Origin: Celoporthe dispersa
Taxonomy: Eukaryota > Ascomycota > Sordariomycetes > Diaporthales > Cryphonectriaceae
Length of the DNA stretch: 64,000 bases
Reading direction: 5' to 3'
Assembly: GCA_016584495.1 (NCBI GenBank)
Contig: WAID01000006.1
Location: 992,001-1,056,000, forward strand
Every line of letters begins with the position of its first letter. The stretch's first letter is position 1. Of the stretch, positions 14,001 to 26,118 are shown one piece after another. Under the pieces are notes generated by a model. That model saw nothing but the letters and a program-made list of their open reading frames with translations. It had not been told where the DNA came from and did not search any database. Both the position numbers and the translations under genes were made by a program.

Positions 14001-15488
14001 CTGGCGGCCTTCGACTACAAACTCTCTCTCGTCTCGGGAAAGATCCCTAGGGACTTCTCCAATGAGATGCCTCAGTGCATGGAGCTTATCAACTGGCTTT
14101 TCAACTCCAGCGTCGTGCCTTGTGTCGAGAACGACCGAGTCCATCGCTGGCCTGGGAATGACTTCGTCGCGGTGCTCAGGCGTGGACATCTGTACAAGCT
14201 GCCCCTTCGAGACTCAGAGGGGAACACAGTCTCCCGCTCTCACCTCCACACAGCTTACAGCACCATTCTAGAGCATACACCTAAAGATACGAATTGGACG
14301 CCTGTGGTGACAACGGGCAATCGCGACATGTGGGCGAGAAACCGGGCGCTGGTTATGGCTGCCGACCCGGCAAACGAGTCGTACGTGTCTGTCATCGAGA
14401 AGTCGCTCTTCCTCGTGTGCCTGGACGATTCTGCCCCGTCGAACAGCAAGGAAAGGGGCGCGGCGCTTCTGCTTGATGATAACTCCAACCGGTGGCTTGA
14501 CAAGGCATTGAGCTTTGTGGTCTGTGCCAACAGCATTGTTTCGACGTTTTGCCAGCACGCCATGACTGACGGGCCTACGCTGGCTGGCCTATGCAAGAGG
14601 GTTAACGCTGCCATTCGCGACTCTACTCCGCCTTCTACTACTACTCCACCAGTGCCCTCACGGAGCGATGCTTTTACTTACTATCCTTTCATATCGAACC
14701 CGGCCTTGGACGAGATAATCGCTCAGCGCCGTGCGCATCATCTCGAGACAATTACGGGTTATACCTACACCAGCTTCGACTGCACTGATCTCGGCACCGC
14801 ATACCTGAGAGCCCATAAGCTCGCACCGCGCTCTCTCCTCCAGGTAGTCCTGCAGGTCGCCATACGCAAACTATGCGGATCTAACCCACCAGCAGTTCTG
14901 GACGTAGTCAACCAGCGACAGTTCCAGCGCGGCAGGATGGACTGCGTCAATGCGTTCACGGCCGAGGTTGCAGCCTTCTGCGACGCCGCCGAGGATGACT
15001 CGCTGCCGCCAGGAGACAAGAGAAGACTACTTCTCGAGGCGGTAAAGTCGCACTCCAGGCTCGTGGCGCTCTCCGTCCGGGGACGCGGCTGGGTGAGCCA
15101 CCTACTAGCGTTGAAGGAGGTGCTGGGCCCAGATGAGCAAGTGCCGGGATTCTTTTCAGATCCGCTATATCTAAAGAGTACTGGCTGGGGCAAGATGGTT
15201 ACAAGTTTTGGCGATTCTGGTGCTGTAGATCTGGGATGTTGCTGGGGAGATCGGGAGGCTACTTGGGTGGCCTGTGAAGTTGAGGAGGAGAAGTGAGTAT
15301 ACTCTTCTTTCTTTCTTTTCTTTCTCTCTTTCTTTAGAAGTTCGATATGGTCCAATAGGCTTGGAAAGCTAACATCAGATTGCAGGGCAAGATTCTTTAT
15401 CGTCAATGGTGAGGGAAGGTCAGATGAATTTGCTGAGCACATCCAATACTCATCAAGAGTAGTGAAGGGGATCATAGAGACTGCTTGA
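5070..15488 (+). CDS. highly reducing polyketide synthase with C-terminal carnitine acyltransferase domain
   Basis: An iterative type I PKS that would build a reduced polyketide from malonyl units in the cytosol. I read 12 exons; introns are 5452-5551, 5839-5911, 6033-6112, 6263-6336, 6462-6543, 6680-6749, 6862-6917, 7625-7710, 10438-10532, 12629-12695 and 15293-15385. Correcting three single-base frame breaks (5757-5762, 7555-7559, 8892-8896) gives exactly 3179 aa. Domains: KS 1-430 (Cys180 in TGCSGG, His315, His355); AT with GHSSGE (Ser658); DH 940-1230 (His982, Asp1174); a methyltransferase around 1380-1580 with a poor SAM motif; ER 1850-2170 (GGLGQAA); KR 2185-2370 (GGLGSLG, SNYAAGN); ACP (Ser2508 in GLDSL); and a carnitine/choline acyltransferase-like domain about 2600-3179 with QHAMTDG (His2901). 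Such a tail replaces a thioesterase: in Trichoderma virens Tv6-931 a cAT domain was shown to release product. The start is the Met just before the KS; 28 further codons are open upstream. Product unknown. Confidence 0.93.
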
Positions 15489-16104
15489 GTAAAAGTACAA
15501 GAGAATGGCTGGAAGGTGATCCAAGGGAAGTGGGAGGTAATCTGGGGCATTGTGTAACTGTAATAATTGATCTGGGGGTGAGTCTTTGACTCTTTGGTGG
15601 CAACATTTGTTCAGCTGCTCTGCTCACAATTTAGGCCCTCATCCGCTTCCATCTTCAACTTGTACTCCCATTTTTTCAAGACATGTTCAGCAGATAAACA
15701 AGCATGGCTGCATAAGTGGCCAGTCAGACCTGTTGGCTGTGTCAGTCTAGCTTGTGACAGCCTCTTTTGCTCTCACATTTGAATACTAACAAAAATCATA
15801 TGGATGACTTCATGTTTTGCGAAGAGGCCATTTTGCGCAGCTCAGATACTGCTGAGAAGTAGTCGATCCTGCTCTACAGGGTTACGAGCTCTGGGCTCTA
15901 GGCGGGGGCGGACCCACCCACCCAGAACGTCACTCCAGCTGCACCCTTGTTTGAGCCTCATCACAGTCCAGCCCCACCAAGCTTGAACATCCTCAATCTC
16001 GTCGCCCTCGAGCAAAGTCGACAGGACTTCCAGATTCTCTGGGCACGACGGTTGAAATCTCCAAATGATGGAGAGGAGGTTGACCTGACCCCTCCTCTGT
16101 CAAC
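15489..16104. other. intergenic between PKS and LST8
   Basis: 616 bp holding the PKS 3' end and the LST8 leader. No gene, repeat or RNA was recognised. Confidence 0.5.
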
Positions 16105-17417
16105 ATGTCGGTCATTCTCTGTACCGGTAAGCAGCAGCGCTCCCATCCTCAATCAACACCTCAGCGACCACGTCCCGACCGCCCGCCATGGCACAACCCA
16201 GCGATCCTGCTAACATCATCTGCGTCTCAGCTGGTTATGACCACACCATACGGTTCGTATATATCCTCTCGCACGAGATCGCCCTTCTCCCTCCTCGCGA
16301 CACACCTCCTTGTCGCCTTCCCCTGCTGAGCGCGCGACGCTGACCATCGCGACCGCTTCTTCCACCATCACAGGTTCTGGGAGGCCCTCTCCGGCATCTG
16401 CTCCCGCACGATCCAGCACCCGGACTCGCAGGTGAACCGTCTGTGCATCTCGCCCGATAAGCGCTTCCTCGCGGCCGCGGGCCACCACACGGTGAAGCTG
16501 TTCGACATCAAGTCGACGAACCCGAACGCTCTGCTGACCTTTGAGGGCCACACGGGCAACATCACGGGCGTCGCGTTCCACTGCGAGGGCAAGTGGATGG
16601 TCACGAGCTCCGAGGACGGCACCGTCAAGATCTGGGAGACCCGCAGCGGCACGATCCAGCGCAGCTACAACCACGGCAGCCCCGCCAACGACGTCGTCAT
16701 CCACCCCAACCAGGGCGAGATCATCAGCTGCGACAGGTCCGGCAGCGTGCGTGTCTGGGACCTCGCCGAGAACAACTGCAGCCATGAGCTGATCCCCGAG
16801 GAGGACGTGAGCGTTTCGAGCGTTACGGTCGCCACGGATGGGTCGCTGCTTTGCGCTGCCAATAACAATGTGCGCCACTCCCTTGTCTCCTACACACCTC
16901 CTCTACCCTTGCCTGCCTTCGTATCGCTTCCCCGCTAGAAAGAAACAAAAAACAGATCCGTGCTCTCTCTGATTCTCTTGTCTTCAAAACTCTAGGGCAA
17001 CGTCTTCGTCTGGTCCCTCATCCAGACCTTCGACCGCACCGAGCTGCAGCCCATCACCCACTTCAACGCACACAAGGAGTACATCACGCGCATCCTGCTC
17101 TCCCCGGACGTCAAGAAGCTCGCAACCTGCTCCGCCGACCACACCGCCAAGATCTGGGAGGTCGACCCGGAGAAGGCCGCCGAGCCTGACGAGAACGGCT
17201 CCCCGCGCCCGTTCCCGCTCGAGGCCACGCTCACGGGCCACCAGCGCTGGTCTGGGACTGCGCCTTCAGCGCCGACTCGGCCTACCTGGTCACAGCCTGC
17301 TCCGACCACTACGCCCGCCTGTGGGAGCTGCACAGCCAGCAGATCATCCGCCAGTACAATGGCCACCACCGCGGCGCGGTCTGTGTCGCGCTGAACGACT
17401 ACTCGGAAGCGCGCTGA
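16105..17417 (+). CDS. LST8: LST8, WD40 subunit of TOR complexes
   Basis: LST8 is the seven-bladed beta-propeller that stabilises the TOR kinase domain in TORC1 and TORC2. The protein opens MSVILCTAGYDHTIRFWEAL, the hallmark N-terminus of Lst8/mLST8, and runs through WD repeats (GHTGNITG, SSEDGTVKIW, CDRSGSVRVWD, CSADHTAKIWE, CSDHYARLWELH). Four exons; introns are 16127-16230, 16253-16373 and 16870-16995. The second exon is only 22 bp. One G is missing at 17249-17250 in the GHQRW region, where GTC TGG GAC should follow TGG. With it restored the length is exactly 320 aa, normal for the family. Because LST8 is conserved and important for growth, the break is best read as a consensus error. It is convergent with the CEX1 homologue, 434 bp apart. 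Confidence 0.95.
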
Positions 17418-17851
17418 GGTGGAAGAGCCTTGTTTCTGCTCGAGAGGGCGGTCGGGTTCTACTTTGAGATACAGCCGCATGCAAATGCTCTACAGCGGAG
17501 GCATGTCGACGGTCGATGAAGCCTTCCAGAAGTGGCATACTCGGAATTAGGTGGGGCATCGCAGGGTGTACGGTGGCGTTTACACAGGACTACCGATGAG
17601 TTTGAATGAAAACTGCTTTTTGCCTTCTTGCGATCTGATGATGCGTCCTTTGACGTCGTGTACTCCAGCAAAAATTCTATTCAAAACCTCCCATCCTATC
17701 CTATCGGGCCAAGGCACTATCAGCCATCCCGTTGCTACCCAAGCCCCCAGAACGCCTTACTACATATTATGCAAAAATGCTTACCCATTGATTATCAGAC
17801 GGCGCAAATACACATTACAGATTCAGATGCCCAGGCCTGCTGCCTTCACCG
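17418..17851. other. convergent 3' intergenic region
   Basis: 434 bp between two convergent stop codons. Contains AT-rich 3' UTR sequence for both genes and nothing else recognisable. Confidence 0.5.
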
Positions 17852-20532
17852 CTACCACGCATCCCCCCAGCCATCCTCCTCCGTCTCCTTAGGCTTCATA
17901 TCAATCTTCTTCGCCGGCGCTGCTTTGGCAGCTGGTTTAGCAGCAGGCTTCTTCGCCGTGGCAGTCGTCGTGGTCTTGCCGTTTGGCTTACTGAGCCCTT
18001 TTGGTAATGGCTTGCTTGCACTCTTCGACTTGGACTGCGCAGCCAGCCACCCTGCAAAGTCTGGCTCGTCGTCATCACCGCCAAACGGCTTTGCGCTGCC
18101 GCTGCCGCTGCTGCTAATGTTGCGGGTCGGCAGGTCTTTCTTTGGTGCTGAGAACGTTGTTGACGAGGTCATTGATGCAGCACCCGTGTCGTTGTCGTCC
18201 ATATCCTCCATGTCTCCCCAGGCATTAGCGGCATCATCGCCCCATCCATCATCTCCGGTGTTGCCCCAGGCGTCGTCTGCCGGCGTGGTATCAGCAAAGA
18301 AGGCCTCGCCTCCGGCATTACCGCTCGACGATGGTCTCGAGGCCGCGGGAAACGTAGGTGATTTCATCGCTTGCCGGTGGAGAGTAGATGCTGAAGAAGT
18401 CGTCACCGGTGCAGGGCGTTTTGCGTCGGGCGCAAGTGTCGAGCCGTTGGACGACGTCGGCTGGATCTCGCCTGCGGCTTGTGACATTTTGTTGGTGAAT
18501 GAGGAGATAGCCCAGCCGGCCCAGGATGGAGCCGACGACTCAGTCCCCACGGGTGTGCTCATGCGTGGCGCGTTTGCGCCTAGCTGCTGCGGTGGAAGGG
18601 CGGTGTCCGGCATGTCAGAAGCGGCCTTCTTTATTTTCCCTACGTAGACATCCATCGTCTTGACAGCCTGATCCCGAATGAGCTTCTCCTTGTCTATTAG
18701 TAACGGGCAGATGGCTGGCAAGATCCTCAACGCGCAGTCTTCGTCACTAAAGCAGTCGCCCGTGACGGCAAGAGCCATGAGCGAGGCATTCCTTGCGTGA
18801 ACGAAAGGGTCGCGTATAGAGCGAGTGAATGCAGCAATGAGCACCTTGCTTCTTGAAGATGTGCCCAGGTTCTTTGCAATCTTGCCTAGGCATATAGTCG
18901 TATTCGTACGGATGCCAGGCTGCTCGTCATTTGCAGTCTTGGCGAGGCACTTCAGAAGCTCTCCGTTGATAGTGCGGTCGGATAGCTTCCCGACTATCGT
19001 GAGGACAGACTTGAGCGTCTGCTCTCTAACGACGGGAGCTAGATCCGTGAACCCGGACACTAGGTTTGGGAAAATCTTGTCGTTGACGATCTTTTGCGAC
19101 AACCTATCAATCATCAGAGGTAGGTTGTCGAGTAGGCAGACGCGGATAGCTCTGTCGGGATTCTGAAAGAGGCGAACCACCACGGGCGTGATCTTTGTAT
19201 CAAAGTCGTCATCGGGGAGTTTGGTCGCGATCTTCATGACAACGCCGAAAGCCTTGGCACCTCCACCGCCGAACTCGACCGACTTGAGCAGCTCTGGCAG
19301 AACCTTCTCCTTGAAAAAATCCTCAGGGAAGTCGTCTGTCAGCTGGTCAAGGTCACTGGCGAGTGCCTCGTCAGTATCTTGCTTCTCTGCCGGTTGGAGA
19401 CTATACACAACTTACTCGAGGAAAGTTTCGCGCTCCTCAGCAGATTTAATACCAAGGTTGTCAACCCCGTCAGTTAGTTTTATAAGTGGCGTGTCAAAAA
19501 ACGAGCCGCGGCGAGAGCCCTGCTCTATGAAATGGGCCACACTCAGTCGAGACTTTGGGCTGGCATTGACCAGGCGCTTGTAGCTTGCGTGCATGCTCGG
19601 TGGTACGTTCTTCGTCTGGCCAGCCTGCTCCGGCCCCGAGTAATCACCGTTGAATGATTCAAAGATGAGGATACCGGTGTTGAAGGAGTCAACAGCAGAG
19701 TGGGGAGCCCTCTTTATGGCGTCCCAACCGGATCGGAGTTCTGGCGGCGAGTATCGCGCCGAGTCGGGTATCAGGCTGCCATAATTCTAAGTGGAACGTT
19801 AGCCGCGAGAGGACGATGGGATCTCCTCATGGACGTACGTATATGATGGCGTCGTCGTCCTTGACGTTGCTCAGGATCTCGAAGCCGCCCAGCTTCCATT
19901 CTCCGCTTTCTGATGTGTATATGGAGCCAACCCTCACGTTGCCATGGATTGACGAAGCCTCGTCGTTGATGAACTTGACAGTTCGCTAGGTTCCTTGTCA
20001 GCCCCTAGACCCAAAGAGTCTCCCATATCACGCTGCCTCGTACCGCGACGGTATATATGCCCCATTTCAGTGTCTCGGGACTCAAGCTCTTCCTCTTGAC
20101 ATGCCAGCGCAGGGGCACCAGGCGCTCCGTCGCGATGTAGATATACGTGTCGGTCTGGGGTTCGAGCCATCATCAGTCGCCATTTGGTATTCATTCGAGA
20201 GTTTCCTTGTAGTACCTCGACTGTGTCCAGCACCTTGATCACGCCGGGGTGCCGCAATGTGCGCAGTTTCTTGAGTGCGTTCTTCGCAAGGGGGAGGCGG
20301 GAGCGGTTGGTGTTGATGTCGAACGAGAAGATGCTGCAGTTGGAACCGTCTTCCTGTATGCGCTGTCAGCTATCTGGTACACGCATGGGGAGTGTGGAGC
20401 TATGCGTACCCGTCTGGTGCCATTGTGCATGGTCCAGATGGACTGGTCGACATCGACAATATCTCCAAAGGTATAAGGGAACGCAGGGCCCTTGGCAATG
20501 GCAGATGCCACGGCAGACTTGAGGAAATCCAT
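17852..20532 (-). CDS. CEX1: SCY1-like pseudokinase (Cex1/SCYL1 family)
   Basis: Cytosolic scaffold of the SCY1-like family; yeast Cex1 acts in tRNA nuclear export and mammalian SCYL1 in COPI traffic. The N-terminus MDFLKSAVASAIAKGPAF is the family signature. The kinase-like domain is degenerate: the HRD position reads IHGN and the DFG position reads LGGFE, so no catalysis is expected. HEAT-type helices follow (about residues 300-560), then a Ser/Pro-rich stretch and an acidic, Trp-rich tail with repeated DDGWGD/DAWG, ending EEDGWGDAW. Six exons; introns 20355-20409, 20155-20215, 19986-20043, 19787-19838 and 19356-19415, the last with a TACTGAC branch site. One extra base in the T run 20340-20342 shifts the frame just after exon 2 begins. 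Without it the length is exactly 797 aa. Confidence 0.93.
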
Positions 20533-22109
20533 GGTGGACAGACCCCTTGGTCGCACAGAGGCGTTGATAGAGGTCTGACCATACAAAGCAAGCAAGAGAG
20601 GTCGAGCAGAAAGAGACGCAGAGGGAAAGTACACAGGGCCAGAGAGAGAAGTGCTGTTCACACAGGTCAGATTATAGTCGCGAGGGTAAATGCCACTCGG
20701 CGTGCCGACGGCTTGTGCCTGACGTTGCGCGATAGCAGGGTTCATGTGGCTCTAAACATGCTATAGCCTGTGCTGGCGCTAAGCCCCCTATGGCATAGAC
20801 CCGGGCGGTGAAGAGGGGCAGTATGGTAGCCAGCAAGAGAAGAGAGAGAAGAGCTGGTCCCACCTGGCCATTTCCCGCGGTGGAAGGCCAGCACGTATCC
20901 CAATAGGCAGGCAGGCAGGCACGCAGCAGGCATTGGTCCTTCTCTTCACTCTCAGACAATGTGAACCTTCTTTCACTTCAGCCGACCCGCCCCTTCCAGG
21001 TCTGTCGCGATTTCCAGCTGACGCAATTGATGAGCTGGACCAGACACTTCAGTCTCGACGGCGGGGTCTGGTGATGCTCTTGTCAGCTCACAGCTGTTGT
21101 TGGGTCTGCGGTTGGGTGCGTTCGTCCTGTCGAGAAGCCGATCCAGCCAGCTGCATTTGTCTGATAGGTCTCTCGTCCCCAAGCAACCCCCCAGGTCCAA
21201 GGTCTCTCTTTTTTTTTTTTTCTTTCAAAAGGGTAATACTAGTCCATCAGGGCTCATGCGATATACTTACTGCTTACTTTCCTTGCGCGGGTAACTCGTT
21301 TCCTTATTTCCATACGGCCAGCCTGGCCCGGCTCGGGTCCTTCAATTTCCCTCTGCCGCCCTCAACTTTCCCATTTTGACAACAGCCGTCCACTGCATAC
21401 TCGTGGCGCGTAACTTGAACGGTATGTCCCTAAACTATTCTTCTCCCTTGCTCTTCTTACTCATCCTGTTGTCTCTGCGCGTGCGTTCTTAACCCCCCCT
21501 GTCCCTCTCTCTTTTTCTTGATTCTGGCAGGCTGTCAATGATGCTCAAATGGTAAAAGGTCGGACTGTCTATGGGCCCTCTGGTCTTGTTGTTGCTTCTG
21601 CCCATCATCCCCAATCTCATCTGCCCAGCCACCTGCTCGGCTGTTGTTTTGTCCTGCGCTGCCACTGCCACGGCACCACGTCACGTCGCTATCCTCCCTC
21701 TTCCTCTTCTTCCTCTCCTTCCTCCTCCTCCCCTCCTGGCCACAAAGCTCGAGCCTCCGCTTCGTCGCCTGGGCGCAAGTGGTTTGGGTTGTATGGAACA
21801 TCAAGTCCGTATTTCCAGCCGCTTACCGGAGTCCAACCTTGAACCGCCGCCATAAGGCAGGGCCAAAGGCTGCGGCACACATTCACACCATCACGCACAC
21901 CATTCCTCTGCAAACCTTCTTTTGCACGGGTCTGGTATATTTGGGCCAGCCATCAACGAAGCCGCTGCAGCTCGCACAGGGTGACGACTCCCTTAGAGAC
22001 TGAAAAGATCTGAGACGCCTGCCTGGTCAATCCTTACGAAAACTCGTGTCGCTTCTTCTTTTCCCAACACCTATTAAGGACTCCCTAGTGGGCTTGCTAA
22101 CCTGGCGCC
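20533..22109. other. divergent promoter region
   Basis: 1.6 kb between the divergent CEX1 and PHD genes. Contains long pyrimidine-rich runs (CTT/CCT tracts around 21700-21735 and a T run near 21209) typical of fungal promoters. Open frames here are of low complexity and are not called. Confidence 0.5.
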
Positions 22110-24457
22110 ATGCCCGCGCAGCTCGAGGGTCAGCTCGGCCGGGCCGCAGAAGGCTTGAGATGCATGATCTGCAATCACCCTGAGCAGACGGACAAGATCC
22201 TCGTTCCGTGCAGTCGATGCGGAAGGACTTATCATCAGGCGTGTCATCGGCCACCCCCACAATATCTGTAAGTTGAAGCCCTCGTGCAGCTGAATTACAA
22301 ACCGTCTGTGCAGAGGCGTGTCTACTAGACAACAGGTTGATCGGGCTCTGTCACGCGCCGGGGCGTCAGCGCCCGGCCCCACCACAAGCCGAACAAGTCT
22401 TTTTACCACCATCGCTCACATCTCTCCAACATGGTTATAATTTGCCCTCAGAGGCGGCACTCTGGCCTGACCCCCCGACAGCCTTTCCTATACTCCGTTG
22501 CCGATAACTTTCATGCCTCGCGACTCACAGGCCGGCCAGCTGACTTCTCACTAGCTTCATCTGCTCGTGGTGTCGCAATCGCGATCCGGCCAGAGACATA
22601 AAAAATCTGCCGCGCAATGATGGGATTGCAGCAGAGACCCCAACTCGAAAGCCAGCAGCAGAGGCCGCAACCCGAAAGACAACGCCAGAGGCACAAACTC
22701 GGAAGCCAAGAAAGAAGGATCCAATCGTCCCCTTGGTACACCTCGAGAAGATGTTCCCACCCAGTAACAGCTTCCCACCTGGTAACAGCAGCAGCGGCAA
22801 CAGCAGCAGCAACCCTTTCCTGTTATCGGACGATGAGGCGGATAGCTACTGGGCGAGGGCGGCGAAATGCCGCGTTCCAAATTGCGACCAGCATGCAGCT
22901 AAGGGCAACGTCGCATGCACGCTTCACCTAATGGGTCTCTCCCCAAAGTCTTCCAAAATTCCCGATGGAGTATCTTTGGAGCCTCACCGCCCTGTACAGA
23001 GTAACAGCGCCCGAACCCCAAGCGAGCCAGCCCCCTCGGCCGGCCGGAAAACCCTGGAAGCCAAGGCGACCGCCAGAAAGACGGCTAATAAGAGGCGCCC
23101 ATTGTACCCTGGCGAGAGGATCTTGAATGCCTGCATGTCTGCGGAACTGCAAAATGGCTATCTACCGCGCAAGATCACGTCGCAGAGAGCTCTGGACTCG
23201 CGGTCGCGGCTAGCCGAGGGTTCCGCCAACAAGAAACAGCGGGCGATTTCGCCGACATTCGATGCCCCTGGCTTCAATTCTGCACCGTTTCCTTCGCCTC
23301 TTGCCCCGCCAAAGGCATTCGCCTACGACAGCAAGCAGAATGGGGACTTAAACGTTGTGCCTGGTCAGTTACCAAGATTGCATGATGATTTGCCCACTTT
23401 GGAATCCAACGTCGCAAAAGTCCAAGAAAATCCACTGAGTGCTCCATCTTCATACACTGAGTACCTCAAAACTCCCCTCAGCAACTCAATACCCAGTGTA
23501 CGGCCAGAACTCCCAAGGCTGCACGAAGAACCGCTCCCCAGGCTGCATGGAGAACCGCTCTCGAGGCTGCATCAAGAACCGCTCCCCAGGCTGCATGGAG
23601 AACCGCTCCCCAGGCTGCATGGAGAACCGCTCTCGAGGCTACATGAAGAACCACTCCCAAGGCTGTATGAAGAACCACTTCCCAGACTGCATGAAGAATC
23701 ACTTCCCAGGCTGCATGAAGAAACATCCCACAGGCTACATGAAGAACCAGCTGGCATCGAGAGTTGGGGCGGCTATGACGATGAGGTCAACGTCAAGAAT
23801 GTATCCATCAACGCATCAGCTGAAAAAGCACAGCCTCCCAAGGCTCCTCTTGCTAGGTCGAACGGCAGCAAAGAGATTCCCGTCAGAACAACGCCCACCA
23901 AGACGAAGGCTAGCCAGAGCGAAAAGATGCCTATCTCGCAGTCCTCAAAACCTCGACCTGGCGCGCACACACCACCGCTGGAGAGACAACGACGTCGTCT
24001 AGCTAAAGAGAAGGATACGTCAATCTTGGACTCTTATATATACGGACAGCAGGGCTCCTCTCAACTTACTCCACCCGTGGTCGAGAGGCCACGCGACCAG
24101 CAAGAACATCAGGTGCAGGCAGGAAATATCTGGTTCGGCCATCTGGATCCCCGAACTCATCGAAGCAGACCGCACTCCGAAGCGTGGTACCTACAGAAAG
24201 AGAGTGAAATCAAGGCCCGCGGAGGAAGAAAAGCGAATTTTGGCAAGGCAGCGGAGAGACTGAAACAACGACGGTTGCAAGAGAGCCCTGAGGAGTTTGA
24301 AGACAGCCTGCCAGACCGCGTTCGCGACAATGAGAACTGGGTAGGCGCATTGCGCTGGTTTCGTGGTCAGAAGAGCGGGACCGAACAACCCGCTACCCCA
24401 GCAACTCCTATAAGGACCAAGCGGCCGTACGTTAGACGAAAGACGCTCGGGCACTGA
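22110..24457 (+). CDS. PHD-finger protein with internal 8-residue repeats (686 aa)
   Basis: Probably a nuclear chromatin-associated protein. Two exons, 22110-22267 and 22555-24457, joined across a 287-bp intron, give exactly 687 codons. The PHD finger (C4HC3) is split by the intron: CMICN, CSRCGRTYHQACH, then FICSWC from exon 2. The join is what completes the last Cys pair, which supports the acceptor at 22554. A second Cys/His cluster follows near residue 180 (CRVPNCDQHAAKGNVACTLH). Residues about 370-450 are ten tandem copies of an octapeptide of type PRLHEEPL. The C-terminal third is basic and includes WYLQKESEIKARGG and an RGQKSG segment, ending RRKTLGH. No family-level function can be assigned beyond histone-tail reading suggested by the PHD finger. 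Confidence 0.85.
23513..23752 (+). repeat. coding minisatellite, ten 24-bp units
   Basis: Ten in-frame 24-bp units encode octapeptides of the form (P/S/H)RLHxE(P/S/T)x. Units 1-6 are the most alike (only E/G/Q and P/S variation); units 7-10 diverge more at the DNA level. The repeat keeps several frames open on both strands, so the extra long frames seen here are by-products. Confidence 0.9.
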
Positions 24458-25595
24458 CGGAAAAACTGCTGCAACGCAAAATCCATAACTTGAGTGGCCT
24501 GAGACGGAGAAAGAACTACAAGCCGGGGAGAATGTGGCACAAACTTGTGCGTTATCGGAGACACGCGACCTTTGCGCCATGATGCAGTAATCATAGGCAG
24601 CTGCGTCAGAAGTCGTCGCAAAAAAGAGTTAGAGTAGCCGGACAATCCATCAGGACTACCGGGGAAGATGGCGCACAGACAGCCTGTGCAGTAGTGTATG
24701 AACTTTACAAGAAACAAAGTTCACAGCACTCCAAGCGTACAATCACCACTGGTACGGGCAAGAAGCGCTTAGAGTTGACGAAGAAGACTCAGTCCTCAGG
24801 CCCAGTTGCTGCGAGAGGCGATAGGCAACTTCGGGACACCGACCTAAGGGGGGCATTTTACTAGTCTACCATCAAAAATATCAATTGAATTATCTTTATT
24901 CTAGACTTGAGAGTCTTTGTGATAACGAAATTCATCATTTTCCCCCTCGTAGGAAGCCTTTGTAATGAAATCCAAACTTTGCGAATAGTCACAATTGGTT
25001 ACTTATGTATTTATTTCTTCCTACTTAGGCAAGGCTGTGTACGCCCTAACCCTAAGCCCAGCAAATCGCAAGACCTCGCACTATCTAAGTCGCAAGGCTT
25101 CGAAACCAGACTACCACTCGAGAACAATTCTTGATACAATCATGCTATCGGCAAATATCTAGAAGGTCATTTGAGCTGAACTCCCACGTCCCTTTTGTCC
25201 ATTTGATATGCACCCGGCTTCGCTTTTGAATATCAAGAGCAACAGCGGCACTGGAGCCCCGGCGGCGGCGTCGTAGTGCTAGGCCTTAGTTCAGCTGGAG
25301 CCTTAGCGGCTCCCGAGGTCGTGCATAATACCTCCTCTATCGTGCTACTAATCCGGAAACCATACTCGTACCAAATCCTGCGCAGGTTGGCTCCCTCCCG
25401 AGGCCTGGGCCGTTTCCCTCCCATCCACAGTATGTTTATGTTCTACCAACTAGGGATCCATAAGAGAATCTCGGGGGGCTGAGCGCGTGGGCGGAGCATT
25501 GCCAGAGGAGCGAGAGAGAGAGAAAAAGAGTCCAGGAGGGGCCGTGGCTGATTCGATGCATGCTGGTCACGTAAGTTTCTGGCCAAGTTTATCTT

Positions 25596-25820
25596 GTGTT
25601 CATTCGTGCAGACGGTCGTCCTCAAGCCGGCGGGGACTGGCCGTGCTGCGAGGCATGCTTTGAGGGTCGTGACCGCGCTGCCACGGAGGTGATAGTAGGT
25701 AGACACGCGTGCCCCTGTGGTGCATTAGAGCGCGTTCGACCGGCTCGCGCCGCCTTCATGTGTCCAGAGTGTCGTGCGGCTTTGCCATTGAAGCTTTGGA
25801 AAGTAATACACACTACCTAG
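25596..25820 (+). other. cysteine-rich open frame, possible gene relic
   Basis: A 74-codon frame with no ATG start holds spaced cysteines (CCEAC, then CPC, then CPEC) and Arg/Ala-rich linkers, which looks zinc-ribbon-like. A GTAAGT at 25571 and a GTGCAG at 25605-25610 could bound an intron, but no upstream exon stays open in the needed phase. I do not recognise it; a decayed fragment or chance are both possible. Confidence 0.15.
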
Positions 25821-26106
25821 CACTGGAGGGAAGTTAACAAAATCAAGATATATGTTAACTATTTTCGAATTAATCTGACCAGGCTGAATTTGTTCGATAT
25901 GTCAAAGCATATGATAGTAAATTGCATCGATTAACGCCGAGCTTTTTACCTCCAGACCTAATATAACTTACGCCTTTTGCCTCCCATTTACACACCATAT
26001 ACACTAGCCAACTTGTAATAAACGTGAGCATCCCGCCCGGTTTCCCCTCAAGCATTTCTCCCTTCTAGTGTATTTTCCCCTCTTCCTTTTTCTATTTTTT
26101 CTTCCT

Positions 26107-26118
26107 CCCCCCCCCCCC
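26107..26118. repeat. 12-base C homopolymer
   Basis: A run of twelve C lies just downstream of the aconitase stop codon, on its template side. Its length is unreliable given the homopolymer errors elsewhere. Confidence 0.8.

Noticed and set aside
16216..16878. 220-codon frame antisense to LST8
   Set aside because: It is a GC-rich shadow of the LST8 exons, with Val/Ala/Asp/Arg bias and no independent motif.
16105..17417. WD40 gene read as eIF3i (TIF34)
   Set aside because: The N-terminus MSVILCTAGYDHTIRFWEAL and the repeat order are those of Lst8; eIF3i starts and ends differently.
23478..24002. Long frames in other phases and a CRISPR-like look at the repeat
   Set aside because: All come from the 24-bp coding repeat. 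Units are contiguous with no spacers, so this is not a CRISPR array.
25048..25060. Interstitial telomere (two CCCTAA units)
   Set aside because: Two units are within chance expectation for AT-rich intergenic DNA and no longer array is present.
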